From positions 1-18,490 of the forward strand of contig JBMOJH010000067.1 of the NCBI GenBank assembly GCA_049316905.1: DNA of 18,490 bases, written 5' to 3'. Position numbers and translations under genes: made by a program. The notes beneath the pieces are model-generated. The model was not told the DNA's origin, made no database searches, and worked only from the letters and a program-made list of their open reading frames with translations. Below, piece by piece: positions 8,337 to 14,032 of the stretch (position 1 is its first letter; every line of letters starts with the position of its first letter). The DNA is from CAIPVR01 sp049316905 (GTDB lineage Bacteria; Actinomycetota; Acidimicrobiia; Acidimicrobiales; Microtrichaceae).

Positions 8337-10302
8337 GGTGATCGGATCGGGTGCGGTCCTCGGTGAGCTGACGCCGGTGCTCTGGGTGCCACTGGCCGCG
8401 GTGGTGGCCGTCATCACGACCTTCGTCGGGGCCCGGCTGCTGGGTGTGCGCCGGGGATGGGTGAAGGTCCTCATCGCCGGCGTGGTCGGGTGGGGCGCCG
8501 CGCTGGTGGTGGCCGCGGCGATGTCGGACTGGGTGTGGCGGTCCGACGGCCTGCTCGCCACCACGATCGTGCTCGGCATCCCGCTGACGATGGTCGTCAT
8601 GCTCGGCCTCGACCTGATCGCCCGGCCGGGCACCCTGGCCCGTGGCGACCGTGCCGGGCTGGTGAGCGCGCCGCGCCCGGTGGCCCAGCTGAAGTCCCGC
8701 ATCGAGCCGTTCACCCGCTACCGGGAACTGCTCGAGATCCTGCGGCGCCACCAGCTCGTGGGGAAGGTCCGGGGCGAGGCCGACGCGGACGACGGCGAGC
8801 TCGCCCCGCCCGCGGTCCGGCTGCGCGAGGCGCTCGAGGAGGCGGGCGGGGTCTACGTGAAGCTCGGCCAGATCGCGGCCACGCGGATCGACCTCCTGCC
8901 CCCCTCGGTGTGCGAGGAGCTCGGTCGGCTGCAGAGCCGGTCCATGCCGATCCCGGCCGACGACGTGCGGGCCGTGCTCGAGGCGGAGTACGGCCGGCCG
9001 GTGGAGGAGGTGTTCGCCTCCTTCGAATGGGAGCCCCTCGCGGCGGCGTCCATCGGCCAGACGCACACCGCGGAGCTCCTGACGGGTGAGTCGGTGGTCG
9101 TCAAGGTCCAGCGCCCCGGGATCGGCGCCACGATCGAACGCGACCTCGCCGCGTTGAACCAGCTCGCCCGGCTCGCCGAACGGCGGACGGTCGTCGGGCG
9201 CGATCTCCGCGTGAGCCGCCTCGCCGAGGAGTTCGGCCGCAGCCTCCGCTCCGAGCTCGATTTCCGCGACGAGGCGATCGCCACCCGGGCCATGCACGAC
9301 CTCGTGGGCGACGGGCGGCTCGTCCGCGTGCCGAACGTGTACCCGGAGCTCAGCACCCGCCGCGCGATGGTGCAGGAACGGCTCCTCGGCGTGCCGCTCA
9401 GCGAACTGCCCGAGGACGCGGACGTCGACCGCCAGGCGCTCGCCCGCGAGTTCCTCTCCGTGAACATCGGCCACATCCTCGAGGACGGGATGTTCCACGC
9501 GGATCCCCACCCCGGGAACCTCATGGTCCTCGACGACGGCGGACTCGGGATGATCGACTTCGGTGCCACCGGGCGCCTGGACTCGATCCAGCAGCAGGCC
9601 GTGGTCGACATGCTCATCGCGCTGGTCAAGCGCGACGCCTCGATGCTCCGCGACGGAGTGGAGCGGGTGGCGGACGTGGGCGCCCACGTCAGTCGCGACA
9701 AGCTCGACCGGTCGCTTGCGCGCCTCCTCGCGGAGAATGTCGGGGCCGGCGGTTCCGTGAGCGTCCGGGCGCTGGCGGACCTCGTGCCCCTCCTCGGCGA
9801 GTTCGACATCACCCTGCCGGGCGACCTCGTGGTCCTGATGCGGGCGCTCGTCACCCTCGACGGCACCCTCGGCGTGCTCAGCCCCGGTTTCTCGGTGGTC
9901 GCCGCAGGGAAGGAGCTCGCCCAGGAGGCGGCGCAGGAGCAGGCCGGGGATCCGAACGAGATGCTCCAGCAGGCGCTGATCGACGAGCTGCCGGTCCTCC
10001 GTCGCCTCCCAGCGGATGTGGGTCGGACGCTCGCCATGGCCTCCCGCGGCGCGTTGCAGTTCCGGCAGGTGGCGGCCGAGGACGAGGACCGCTTCGCCCG
10101 CACGATGTGGAACCGGGCGCTGCTCGCTGCGGTCGGCGGGGTGATCGCCCTGGTCTCGGTGCTGATGATGGGCCTCGATGTGGGCCCGACGCTCGGTGGC
10201 GACACCCGTCTCGTGGTGGTCATGGGCGCGGGCGGCGTGTTCTTCGGGTCGGTGCTGCTGCTGCGTGTGGTGGCCGCTGTGGTCCGCGACGGCACCGTCT
10301 GA
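8329..10302 (+). CDS. UbiB/ABC1-family atypical kinase with membrane anchors
   Basis: This 657-aa protein belongs to the UbiB/ABC1/ADCK family of atypical kinases or ATPases linked to isoprenoid lipids such as quinones. Three hydrophobic segments (about 15-38, 46-65, 74-97) precede the kinase domain, and two follow it (about 600-622 and 630-653). Kinase motifs are intact: KLGQ (178-181), the Ala-rich nucleotide loop LAAASIGQ, K259 in VVVKVQRP, E309 and D311 (ExD), the catalytic stretch HADPHPGN (390-397) and DFG (410-412). The frame is open back to 8221, but that part overlaps PAP2. ATG 8329 has GAGGGGG just before it and overlaps the PAP2 stop by eight bases, so I chose it. Coupling to a PAP2 phosphatase suggests work on a membrane lipid. 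No ubiquinone or menaquinone biosynthesis gene is nearby, so the role in quinone synthesis stays open. Confidence 0.92.
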   Translation: MHEVIGSGAVLGELTPVLWVPLAAVVAVITTFVGARLLGVRRGWVKVLIAGVVGWGAALVVAAAMSDWVWRSDGLLATTIVLGIPLTMVVMLGLDLIARPGTLARGDRAGLVSAPRPVAQLKSRIEPFTRYRELLEILRRHQLVGKVRGEADADDGELAPPAVRLREALEEAGGVYVKLGQIAATRIDLLPPSVCEELGRLQSRSMPIPADDVRAVLEAEYGRPVEEVFASFEWEPLAAASIGQTHTAELLTGESVVVKVQRPGIGATIERDLAALNQLARLAERRTVVGRDLRVSRLAEEFGRSLRSELDFRDEAIATRAMHDLVGDGRLVRVPNVYPELSTRRAMVQERLLGVPLSELPEDADVDRQALAREFLSVNIGHILEDGMFHADPHPGNLMVLDDGGLGMIDFGATGRLDSIQQQAVVDMLIALVKRDASMLRDGVERVADVGAHVSRDKLDRSLARLLAENVGAGGSVSVRALADLVPLLGEFDITLPGDLVVLMRALVTLDGTLGVLSPGFSVVAAGKELAQEAAQEQAGDPNEMLQQALIDELPVLRRLPADVGRTLAMASRGALQFRQVAAEDEDRFARTMWNRALLAAVGGVIALVSVLMMGLDVGPTLGGDTRLVVVMGAGGVFFGSVLLLRVVAAVVRDGTV

Positions 10303-10310
10303 ACGGGAAC

Positions 10311-10337
10311 GGCCCGCCGCTACGCTCCCGGCGGGCC
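10311..10337 (+). terminator. 9-bp perfect inverted repeat overlapping the tRNA-Ile2 start
   Basis: GGCCCGCCG (10311-10319) pairs with CGGCGGGCC (10329-10337). The right arm includes the first five bases of the tRNA, and the loop holds the TACGCT box. It lies eight bases after the UbiB-like gene. It could end read-through transcription or mask the tRNA 5' end in read-through RNA. Confidence 0.5.
10321..10326 (+). promoter_or_regulatory. -10-like box TACGCT for tRNA-Ile2
   Basis: TACGCT ends six bases before the first base of the tRNA (10333), so transcription could begin at or near the mature 5' end. Confidence 0.5.
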
Positions 10338-10405
10338 GGTAGCTCAGTGGTCAGAGCAGGCGACTCATAATCGCTCGGTCCCGGGTTCGATCCCCGGCCG
10401 GCCCA
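10333..10405 (+). tRNA. tRNA-Ile2 (CAT anticodon, expected lysidine-modified)
   Basis: This 73-base cloverleaf has acceptor GGGCCGG/CCGGCCC (10333-10339 with 10398-10404), anticodon CAT at 10366-10368, a T-arm with GGTTCGATCCC, discriminator A and no encoded CCA. CAT can mean initiator Met, elongator Met or Ile2. The initiator is excluded by the paired first acceptor base and by the lack of GGG/CCC pairs in the anticodon stem. The D-arm and anticodon arm (AGCTCAGTGG..AGAGCAGGCGA then CTCATAATCGCT) closely match E. coli tRNA-Ile2 as I remember it, so reading of AUA codons after TilS modification is the best call. The 3' 45 bases of the tRNA are duplicated at 11181. Confidence 0.85.
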
Positions 10406-10408
10406 CGA
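10361..10408 (+). repeat. Direct repeat copy 1, att-like (tRNA-Ile2 3' part)
   Basis: These 48 bases, from the anticodon arm to three bases past the tRNA, recur at 11181-11228 with one mismatch (10369 A, 11189 C). Direct duplication of a tRNA 3' end is the usual footprint of tyrosine-integrase insertion. Confidence 0.9.
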
Positions 10409-10424
10409 AGGACCCGAACTCCGG

Positions 10425-10886
10425 TCATTGCTGGTCCCGTCGAACCTCCAGGGCGTCGGCGTCGACGAGGTCCTGCGGCCGGCCCGCGGCCCGCTTGTTC
10501 GCAATCAGGTCCGGCAACGAGATGAAGCCTGCGTCGACGCCCCCGACATCGAGTATCACCCGGTTCGCCCAGCAGTCCTCGAAGGCGACACCGGTCACCG
10601 AGGTCAGCAGATCGATGCGCAGCGGCGGGTAGCCCAGCTGTACGACGATGTCCGGCTCCGTGAAGTCGGCGGCGGTCAGTCCGACCGAACCCATTCCGAA
10701 GTCGTCGAGCGCCAGAACCAGTCGCTCGGCGTTCTGGGGATCGATGAGCACCCACACGTCCAGGTCCTTGGTGGCTCGCGGGTGGCCGTGTGCGGCGACC
10801 GCGTATCCGCCGACGATCAGGAACCGGACCTCACGCCTATCGCAGCACTCGATGAACTCGACGAAGTCCGGGCTGAGGAACTTCAT
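10425..10886 (-). CDS. Small nucleotidyltransferase (NTase fold, toxin-antitoxin/defence-type)
   Basis: This 153-aa protein has the minimal nucleotidyltransferase pattern VGGYAVAAHG (25-34), then TKDLDVWV with metal-binding D41 and D43, and a likely third carboxylate in LRIDLL (D92). A C-terminal segment LPDLIANKRAAGRPQDLVD (K131, R136, D139) is typical of the stand-alone family often annotated as nucleotidyltransferase or DUF6036/AbiEii-like. Such enzymes may transfer nucleotides to RNA or protein; the substrate here is unknown. The frame is open upstream to 11072, but that part is low-complexity, and MKFLSPDFVEFIE at 10886 matches usual family starts. It overlaps the small upstream ORF by 50 bases. 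Its stop lies 19 bases from the end of tRNA-Ile2, on the opposite strand. Lower GC than its neighbours supports horizontal acquisition. Confidence 0.8.
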   Translation of the reverse strand: MKFLSPDFVEFIECCDRREVRFLIVGGYAVAAHGHPRATKDLDVWVLIDPQNAERLVLALDDFGMGSVGLTAADFTEPDIVVQLGYPPLRIDLLTSVTGVAFEDCWANRVILDVGGVDAGFISLPDLIANKRAAGRPQDLVDADALEVRRDQQ

Positions 10887-11019
10887 TCGCGCACTCCAGG
10901 CTGAGCTCGGTCGCCATCGCCAGGCGCTCCTGGGCGGGTCGAGTGCGCCAGTACTCGACCCACGAGTCATCGGGGTCGCCGAGACGTCGCTTGGTGGCGA
11001 CGGCGGCGATCTGCTGCAT
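10837..11019 (-). CDS. Small partner protein of the nucleotidyltransferase
   Basis: This 60-aa ORF is directly upstream of, and overlaps, the nucleotidyltransferase. The central motif DDSWVEYWRTRPAQERLAM (17-35) resembles the YW..R.P.ERL pattern of small proteins that often precede such nucleotidyltransferases (from memory). Its role as antitoxin or regulator is inference. TAGGCT ends six bases before the ATG (11019), and GGGTGG directly precedes it, so it could be leaderless or weakly SD-led. The last 17 residues overlap the next gene in another frame and look less conserved, so a frameshift near the 3' end is possible. Confidence 0.55.
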   Translation of the reverse strand: MQQIAAVATKRRLGDPDDSWVEYWRTRPAQERLAMATELSLECANEVPQPGLRRVHRVLR

Positions 11020-11025
11020 CCACCC

Positions 11026-11031
11026 AGCCTA
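11026..11031 (-). promoter_or_regulatory. -10-like box TAGGCT for the nucleotidyltransferase pair
   Basis: On the minus strand TAGGCT ends six bases before the ATG of the small partner ORF, matching the TANNNT spacing of host genes in this window. Confidence 0.45.
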
Positions 11032-11057
11032 CCGACGCCAGCTTCTCCGACGGATCG

Positions 11058-11078
11058 CATCCAACATTCCATCCAACA
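11058..11078. repeat. Two 9-bp direct repeats upstream of the nucleotidyltransferase pair
   Basis: CATCCAACA occurs at 11058-11066 and 11070-11078, with a 12-bp period. On the minus strand (TGTTGGATG twice) it lies 27-52 bases upstream of the TAGGCT box, where an operator or activator site could sit. Confidence 0.4.
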
Positions 11079-11099
11079 AACTCAGGCCTATGGCCTGTC

Positions 11100-11120
11100 A
11101 CCCGGCAGCACGCGCCGGGT
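11100..11120. repeat. 7-bp inverted repeat in the island
   Basis: ACCCGGC (11100-11106) and GCCGGGT (11114-11120) flank a seven-base loop. The function is not clear; possible roles are a terminator or a recombinase site near the right end of the island. Confidence 0.3.
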
Positions 11121-11180
11121 CGGCCCATGGACTCTGCCGACCTGGCCGGACCTCGGAGGCCCGCCCGGACGGTTCGAATC

Positions 11181-11228
11181 CGACTCATCATCGCTCGGTC
11201 CCGGGTTCGATCCCCGGCCGGCCCACGA
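11181..11228 (+). repeat. Direct repeat copy 2, tRNA-Ile2 3' remnant
   Basis: This is identical to 10361-10408 except C for A at 11189 (tRNA position 37, normally a purine). It lacks a 5' tRNA half, so it is not a functional tRNA. It marks the right end of the island. Upstream bases 11168-11184 form a T-arm-like fold of uncertain origin. Confidence 0.88.
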
Positions 11229-11237
11229 CCCGTTGAT

Positions 11238-11402
11238 CTAGAGCACGACGAAGACCGCAGCGAACACCAGACACGCCGTGCCGATGGCGGCCATGTTGCC
11301 CGAGTGCGCCCGTTCGACGGTCGTCCGGCCGGCGAGCTGGAGGGCACAGGCGGCCACGAGCGACAGGATGCCGACGGTGAACAGGGCGATTGACCACGCC
11401 AT
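11238..11402 (-). CDS. Small two-helix membrane protein, unknown function
   Basis: This 54-aa protein starts MAWSIALFTVGILSLVAACA. It has two hydrophobic helices (about 3-24 and 37-54) separated by a short polar loop (GRTTVERAHSGNM) and ends in hydrophobic residues at the stop. I recognise no family. The frame is open to 11489, but ATG 11402 is supported by TAGTCT seven bases upstream on the minus strand and by the immediate start of the first helix. It is divergent from the 810-aa protein gene and lies just outside the tRNA repeat. Confidence 0.6.
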   Translation of the reverse strand: MAWSIALFTVGILSLVAACALQLAGRTTVERAHSGNMAAIGTACLVFAAVFVVL

Positions 11403-11409
11403 GTGGACG

Positions 11410-11415
11410 AGACTA
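11410..11415 (-). promoter_or_regulatory. -10-like box TAGTCT for the 54-aa membrane protein
   Basis: On the minus strand TAGTCT ends seven bases before the ATG at 11402, consistent with a leaderless transcript. Confidence 0.45.
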
Positions 11416-11439
11416 CGGAAGCTCTGATCCGGGGTCACT

Positions 11440-11453
11440 GGGGACTGGTCCCC
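11440..11453. promoter_or_regulatory. Palindrome between divergent promoters
   Basis: GGGGAC-TG-GTCCCC (11440-11453) lies inside a wider CCGGGG...CCCCGG pair (11429-11434, 11450-11455), in the 121-bp gap between the divergent starts at 11402 and 11524. It is a candidate operator or a chance GC-rich structure. Confidence 0.3.
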
Positions 11454-11511
11454 GGTCCGATGGGTCCTGCGGCCCACTCGACGGTCCACGGGTGGATCCG
11501 GCGCCGCCCGT

Positions 11512-11517
11512 TACCCT
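11512..11517 (+). promoter_or_regulatory. -10-like box TACCCT for the 810-aa membrane protein
   Basis: TACCCT ends six bases before GTG 11524, which supports this start and a leaderless transcript. Confidence 0.5.
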
Positions 11518-11523
11518 CGCCCC

Positions 11524-13956
11524 GTGGGAGCGCCGGCCGGGAACGCCACGAGGGGGCTCGTCGGGCGGGGCGGCGAGCAGTTCCGCACCTGGCGTCGGAC
11601 GACCTTCGGTCCCGCGTCCGAGCACCCGCTGCGCCGCCGCACGAGCGACGCGGTGGCCCTCGTGCTGTGTGTGGCCTACCTCGTGTGGGCGGTGCCCCGC
11701 CACGACGACGTGTCCGCCGCCGCCGAGGCGCTCGCGTCCGCCTTCCGGGCGTTGCCCGACGGATTCAACGATCTTGTGGGCGGGATCTACCGGCTGGGTT
11801 CCTTGTGGGCGGCAGGGCTGGTGGTGGTGGCGGCGCTCGTGGTCCGCCGCCTCCGCCTCGCCCGCGACCTCGCGGTGGCCGGGGCCGCGGCGTGGCTGCT
11901 GGCCAGGCTCATCGGCGAGCTGACCTCGCGCGCCGGTGACGTATCGGGCGCGGTGTCGGCCAGCGTGCAGGTCGGGAGCGCCACGCCGACGTTCCCCTCC
12001 GTGCGACTGGCGGTGGTGGTGGCCGTGATCCGCACGGCCGCCCCGTACCTGACGCGGTCGTGGCGGCGGGTCGGTGCCGGCCTCGTCGTCGTGACGGCGC
12101 TCGGTGCGCTGTACCTGGGTGCGGCCCTCCCGAACGCGGTGGTGGCGGGGATGGTGCTCGGGTGGGCGGTGGCCGCCGCGGTGCACCTGGTGGCGGGCTC
12201 GCCGGGCGGGCGCCCGACCGTCCCGCAGGTGGTGGAGGCCCTCGACGAGCTCGGCCTCCCCGTCCACGACGCCCGCTGGGAGGACGACCGCCCGCACGAG
12301 CTGTCGAGGCTGGCCGCCACCGACGACTCGGGGCCGGTGCTCGTCCGGGTCCTCGGGCGCGACGAGGCCGACGCGCAACTCCTCAGCCGGGCCTGGCACC
12401 GGCTGGCGTATCGCTCGACGCCGGGTCGGCTCCACGTGTCGCGCATCGAGGAGGTGGAGCACCAGGGGTATGTGCTGCTCCGCGCCCAGCGGGCCGGGGT
12501 CCGGGTGCCTGAGCTGCTCGTCACCGGCACGGCCGGACCGGGAGCGGCCGTGTACGCCGAGCGCGTCGTGCCCGGCCGTCCGCTGTCCGCGATGTCGCCC
12601 GAGGAGATCACCGAGGACCTGCTCGAGGCCGTGTGGCGGCAGGTGGCGCTCCTGCACGCGGGCGGGATCGGGCACTTGTCCCTCACCGCCGACCGGGTGG
12701 TGATCGCCCCCGACGGGCCCGCCCTGGTCGGCTTCGAGCGCGGGGTCGCGTCGGATCCCCGGAGTGACCGCCTCACGGACGTGGCGGTGCTCCTGATCAG
12801 CACCGCCGAGCTCGTCGGCGCCGACCGGGCGGTGGCCGCGGCGGCGTTCGGCATGGGTCGCGACGTGCTCCTCGACGCGCTGCCCCTCGTGCAGACGGCG
12901 GTGCTGCCCACGTCGGCCCGGGCCACGGGACGGTCCGGCCGCAAGGAACAGGCGCAGCGGATCGGGTCGCTGCGGACCGTGCTCGCCCACGCGCTCGACA
13001 CCGAGCCGCCACACCTCACCGAGCTCCACCGGCTCTCGGGGTCCACGATCCTGATGATCGTCGGCACCTTCCTCGGGGTCGCGGCGCTGCTGAGCCAGGT
13101 CGGCGACCCCGCCACGCTCTGGGACACGATGGCGGCCGCCGACTGGTCGTGGATCGCCCTCGCCATCGCCGTGTCGCTCAGCACGAACGTGGCAACCGCG
13201 GTGGCGTTGATGGGCAGCGTGCCGATCCGGATCCCGCTCGCCCGCACCACCGAGCTGCAGCTCTCCCTCACCTTCGCGAACCTGGCCGTGCCCACAGTGG
13301 GGGGCCTGGCGGCGCAGATCCGCTACCTGCAGAAGCGGGGTGTGGACCTGGCCGCCGCGGTCACCGCCGGCGGGGTGATCTCCGGGGTGGCCAACGTGAC
13401 GGTCACGAGTGCGGTGTGCCTCGTGGCGCTGCTGCTCTCGCCGGCGAAGCTCGACCTGACCGCCACCTCGGCGGACTCGCTCCTGGGCGTGCTGGAGATC
13501 GCGGCGATCGTGCTCGGCGTCGTGTCGGCCGTGGTGTTCGGGATCCCGGCAATTCGGGAGCGGGTCCTGCGGCCGTTGCGCTCCGGCTGGCGGACCGTCA
13601 CCTCCGTGCTCCGATCGCCCCGCCAGGTCACCCAGCTGGTGCTCGGATGGGCCGGCAACGCGCTCCTCTACGCGCTGGTGCTCTACTGCTGCGTCGCGGC
13701 GTTCGGCCCGGCGGTGAACTTCTGGACCGTGGTGCTCATCAACACCGGGGTGTCCACGCTGGCCTTCGCGGTGCCGGTGCCGGGCGGCGCCACCGCCGTC
13801 AGCTCCGTGGGTGTGGCCGGTGCTCTCACCGCGGTGGGCGTCTCGCAGGACGTCGCCGTCGCGGCATCGCTCGCCTACCAGGTCACGGCCACGTTCATCC
13901 CGGCGGTGCCCGGCTGGTTCGCCTTCCGGAACCTGCTCGCCCGCGACGACCTCTGA
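11524..13956 (+). CDS. Dead PAP2-like + pseudokinase + UPF0104/LPG-synthase-type membrane fusion
   Basis: This 810-aa protein has three parts. Residues 40-225 are membrane helices that align by eye with the PAP2 protein at 7659 (both contain LGSLW, and FPSVRLAVVVAV..APYLTRSWRR matches FVSGHAAVSAAI..SPYLSRPGRA). The catalytic residues are replaced: SGH is SVR, the motif-1 Lys/Arg/Pro are Gly/Gly/Asp, and the motif-3 Arg/His/Asp are lost. Residues 232-500 resemble a kinase fold. The beta-3 Lys is Arg (LVRVLG), HxDxxxxN is H384-L-S-L-T-A-D-R391, and DFG is GFE (403-405). Residues 505-805 hold about eight helices of the UPF0104/LPG-synthase-TM type, with GGLAAQIRYLQKRG and VPVPGG motifs. A lipid transport or regulatory role is plausible, but no aminoacyl-transferase domain is present. 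The GTG start follows TACCCT by six bases. Confidence 0.85.
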   Translation: MGAPAGNATRGLVGRGGEQFRTWRRTTFGPASEHPLRRRTSDAVALVLCVAYLVWAVPRHDDVSAAAEALASAFRALPDGFNDLVGGIYRLGSLWAAGLVVVAALVVRRLRLARDLAVAGAAAWLLARLIGELTSRAGDVSGAVSASVQVGSATPTFPSVRLAVVVAVIRTAAPYLTRSWRRVGAGLVVVTALGALYLGAALPNAVVAGMVLGWAVAAAVHLVAGSPGGRPTVPQVVEALDELGLPVHDARWEDDRPHELSRLAATDDSGPVLVRVLGRDEADAQLLSRAWHRLAYRSTPGRLHVSRIEEVEHQGYVLLRAQRAGVRVPELLVTGTAGPGAAVYAERVVPGRPLSAMSPEEITEDLLEAVWRQVALLHAGGIGHLSLTADRVVIAPDGPALVGFERGVASDPRSDRLTDVAVLLISTAELVGADRAVAAAAFGMGRDVLLDALPLVQTAVLPTSARATGRSGRKEQAQRIGSLRTVLAHALDTEPPHLTELHRLSGSTILMIVGTFLGVAALLSQVGDPATLWDTMAAADWSWIALAIAVSLSTNVATAVALMGSVPIRIPLARTTELQLSLTFANLAVPTVGGLAAQIRYLQKRGVDLAAAVTAGGVISGVANVTVTSAVCLVALLLSPAKLDLTATSADSLLGVLEIAAIVLGVVSAVVFGIPAIRERVLRPLRSGWRTVTSVLRSPRQVTQLVLGWAGNALLYALVLYCCVAAFGPAVNFWTVVLINTGVSTLAFAVPVPGGATAVSSVGVAGALTAVGVSQDVAVAASLAYQVTATFIPAVPGWFAFRNLLARDDL

Positions 13957-13995
13957 ACCGCCACGACCTCTGAACCGCGACGACCTCTGGACCTG
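13945..13995 (+). repeat. Three tandem 17-bp units spanning a stop codon
   Basis: The unit GACGACCTCTGAACCGC occurs at 13945-13961, with near copies at 13962-13978 (one change) and 13979-13995 (diverged end). The stop TGA of the membrane protein is in unit 1, and unit 2 repeats a TGA in another frame. It probably arose by replication slippage. Confidence 0.8.
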
Positions 13996-13998
13996 TGA

Positions 13999-14024
13999 CC
14001 CCGCCGCCGCGATCGGCGGCGGGG
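13999..14024. terminator. Bidirectional hairpin between convergent genes
   Basis: CCCCGCCGCCG (13999-14009) and CGGCGGCGGGG (14014-14024) form a perfect 11-bp stem with a CGAT loop. It lies between the stops of the membrane protein (13956) and the anti-sigma gene (14033). There is no T-run on either side, but position and strength suit a shared terminator. Confidence 0.65.
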
Positions 14025-14032
14025 CGACGTTG

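Larger units (their letters stand above)
10409..11180. mobile_element. Mini genomic island at tRNA-Ile2, no integrase
   Basis: This 772-bp insert lies between two copies of the tRNA 3' part (820-bp period). GC content drops: 60% in 10841-10900 and 53% in 11041-11100 by my count, against 73% in 9841-9900. It holds only a nucleotidyltransferase gene, a small overlapping ORF and about 160 bp of non-coding DNA. No integrase or transposase is present, so it is either a remnant of a larger island or an element mobilised in trans. Confidence 0.7.

Noticed and set aside
7819..9687. 622-codon minus-strand frame
   Set aside because: It is antisense to the PAP2 and UbiB-like genes and shows no recognisable domain.
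10333..10405. Initiator or elongator tRNA-Met
   Set aside because: Initiator features are absent, and the anticodon arm matches tRNA-Ile2 better than elongator Met; elongator Met remains a minor possibility.
11181..11228. Second functional tRNA gene
   Set aside because: No acceptor 5' strand or D-arm precedes it and position 37 is mutated; it is a 3' remnant only.
11524..13956. Lysylphosphatidylglycerol synthase (MprF)
   Set aside because: Only the membrane part resembles that family; the C-terminal aminoacyl-transferase domain is missing.
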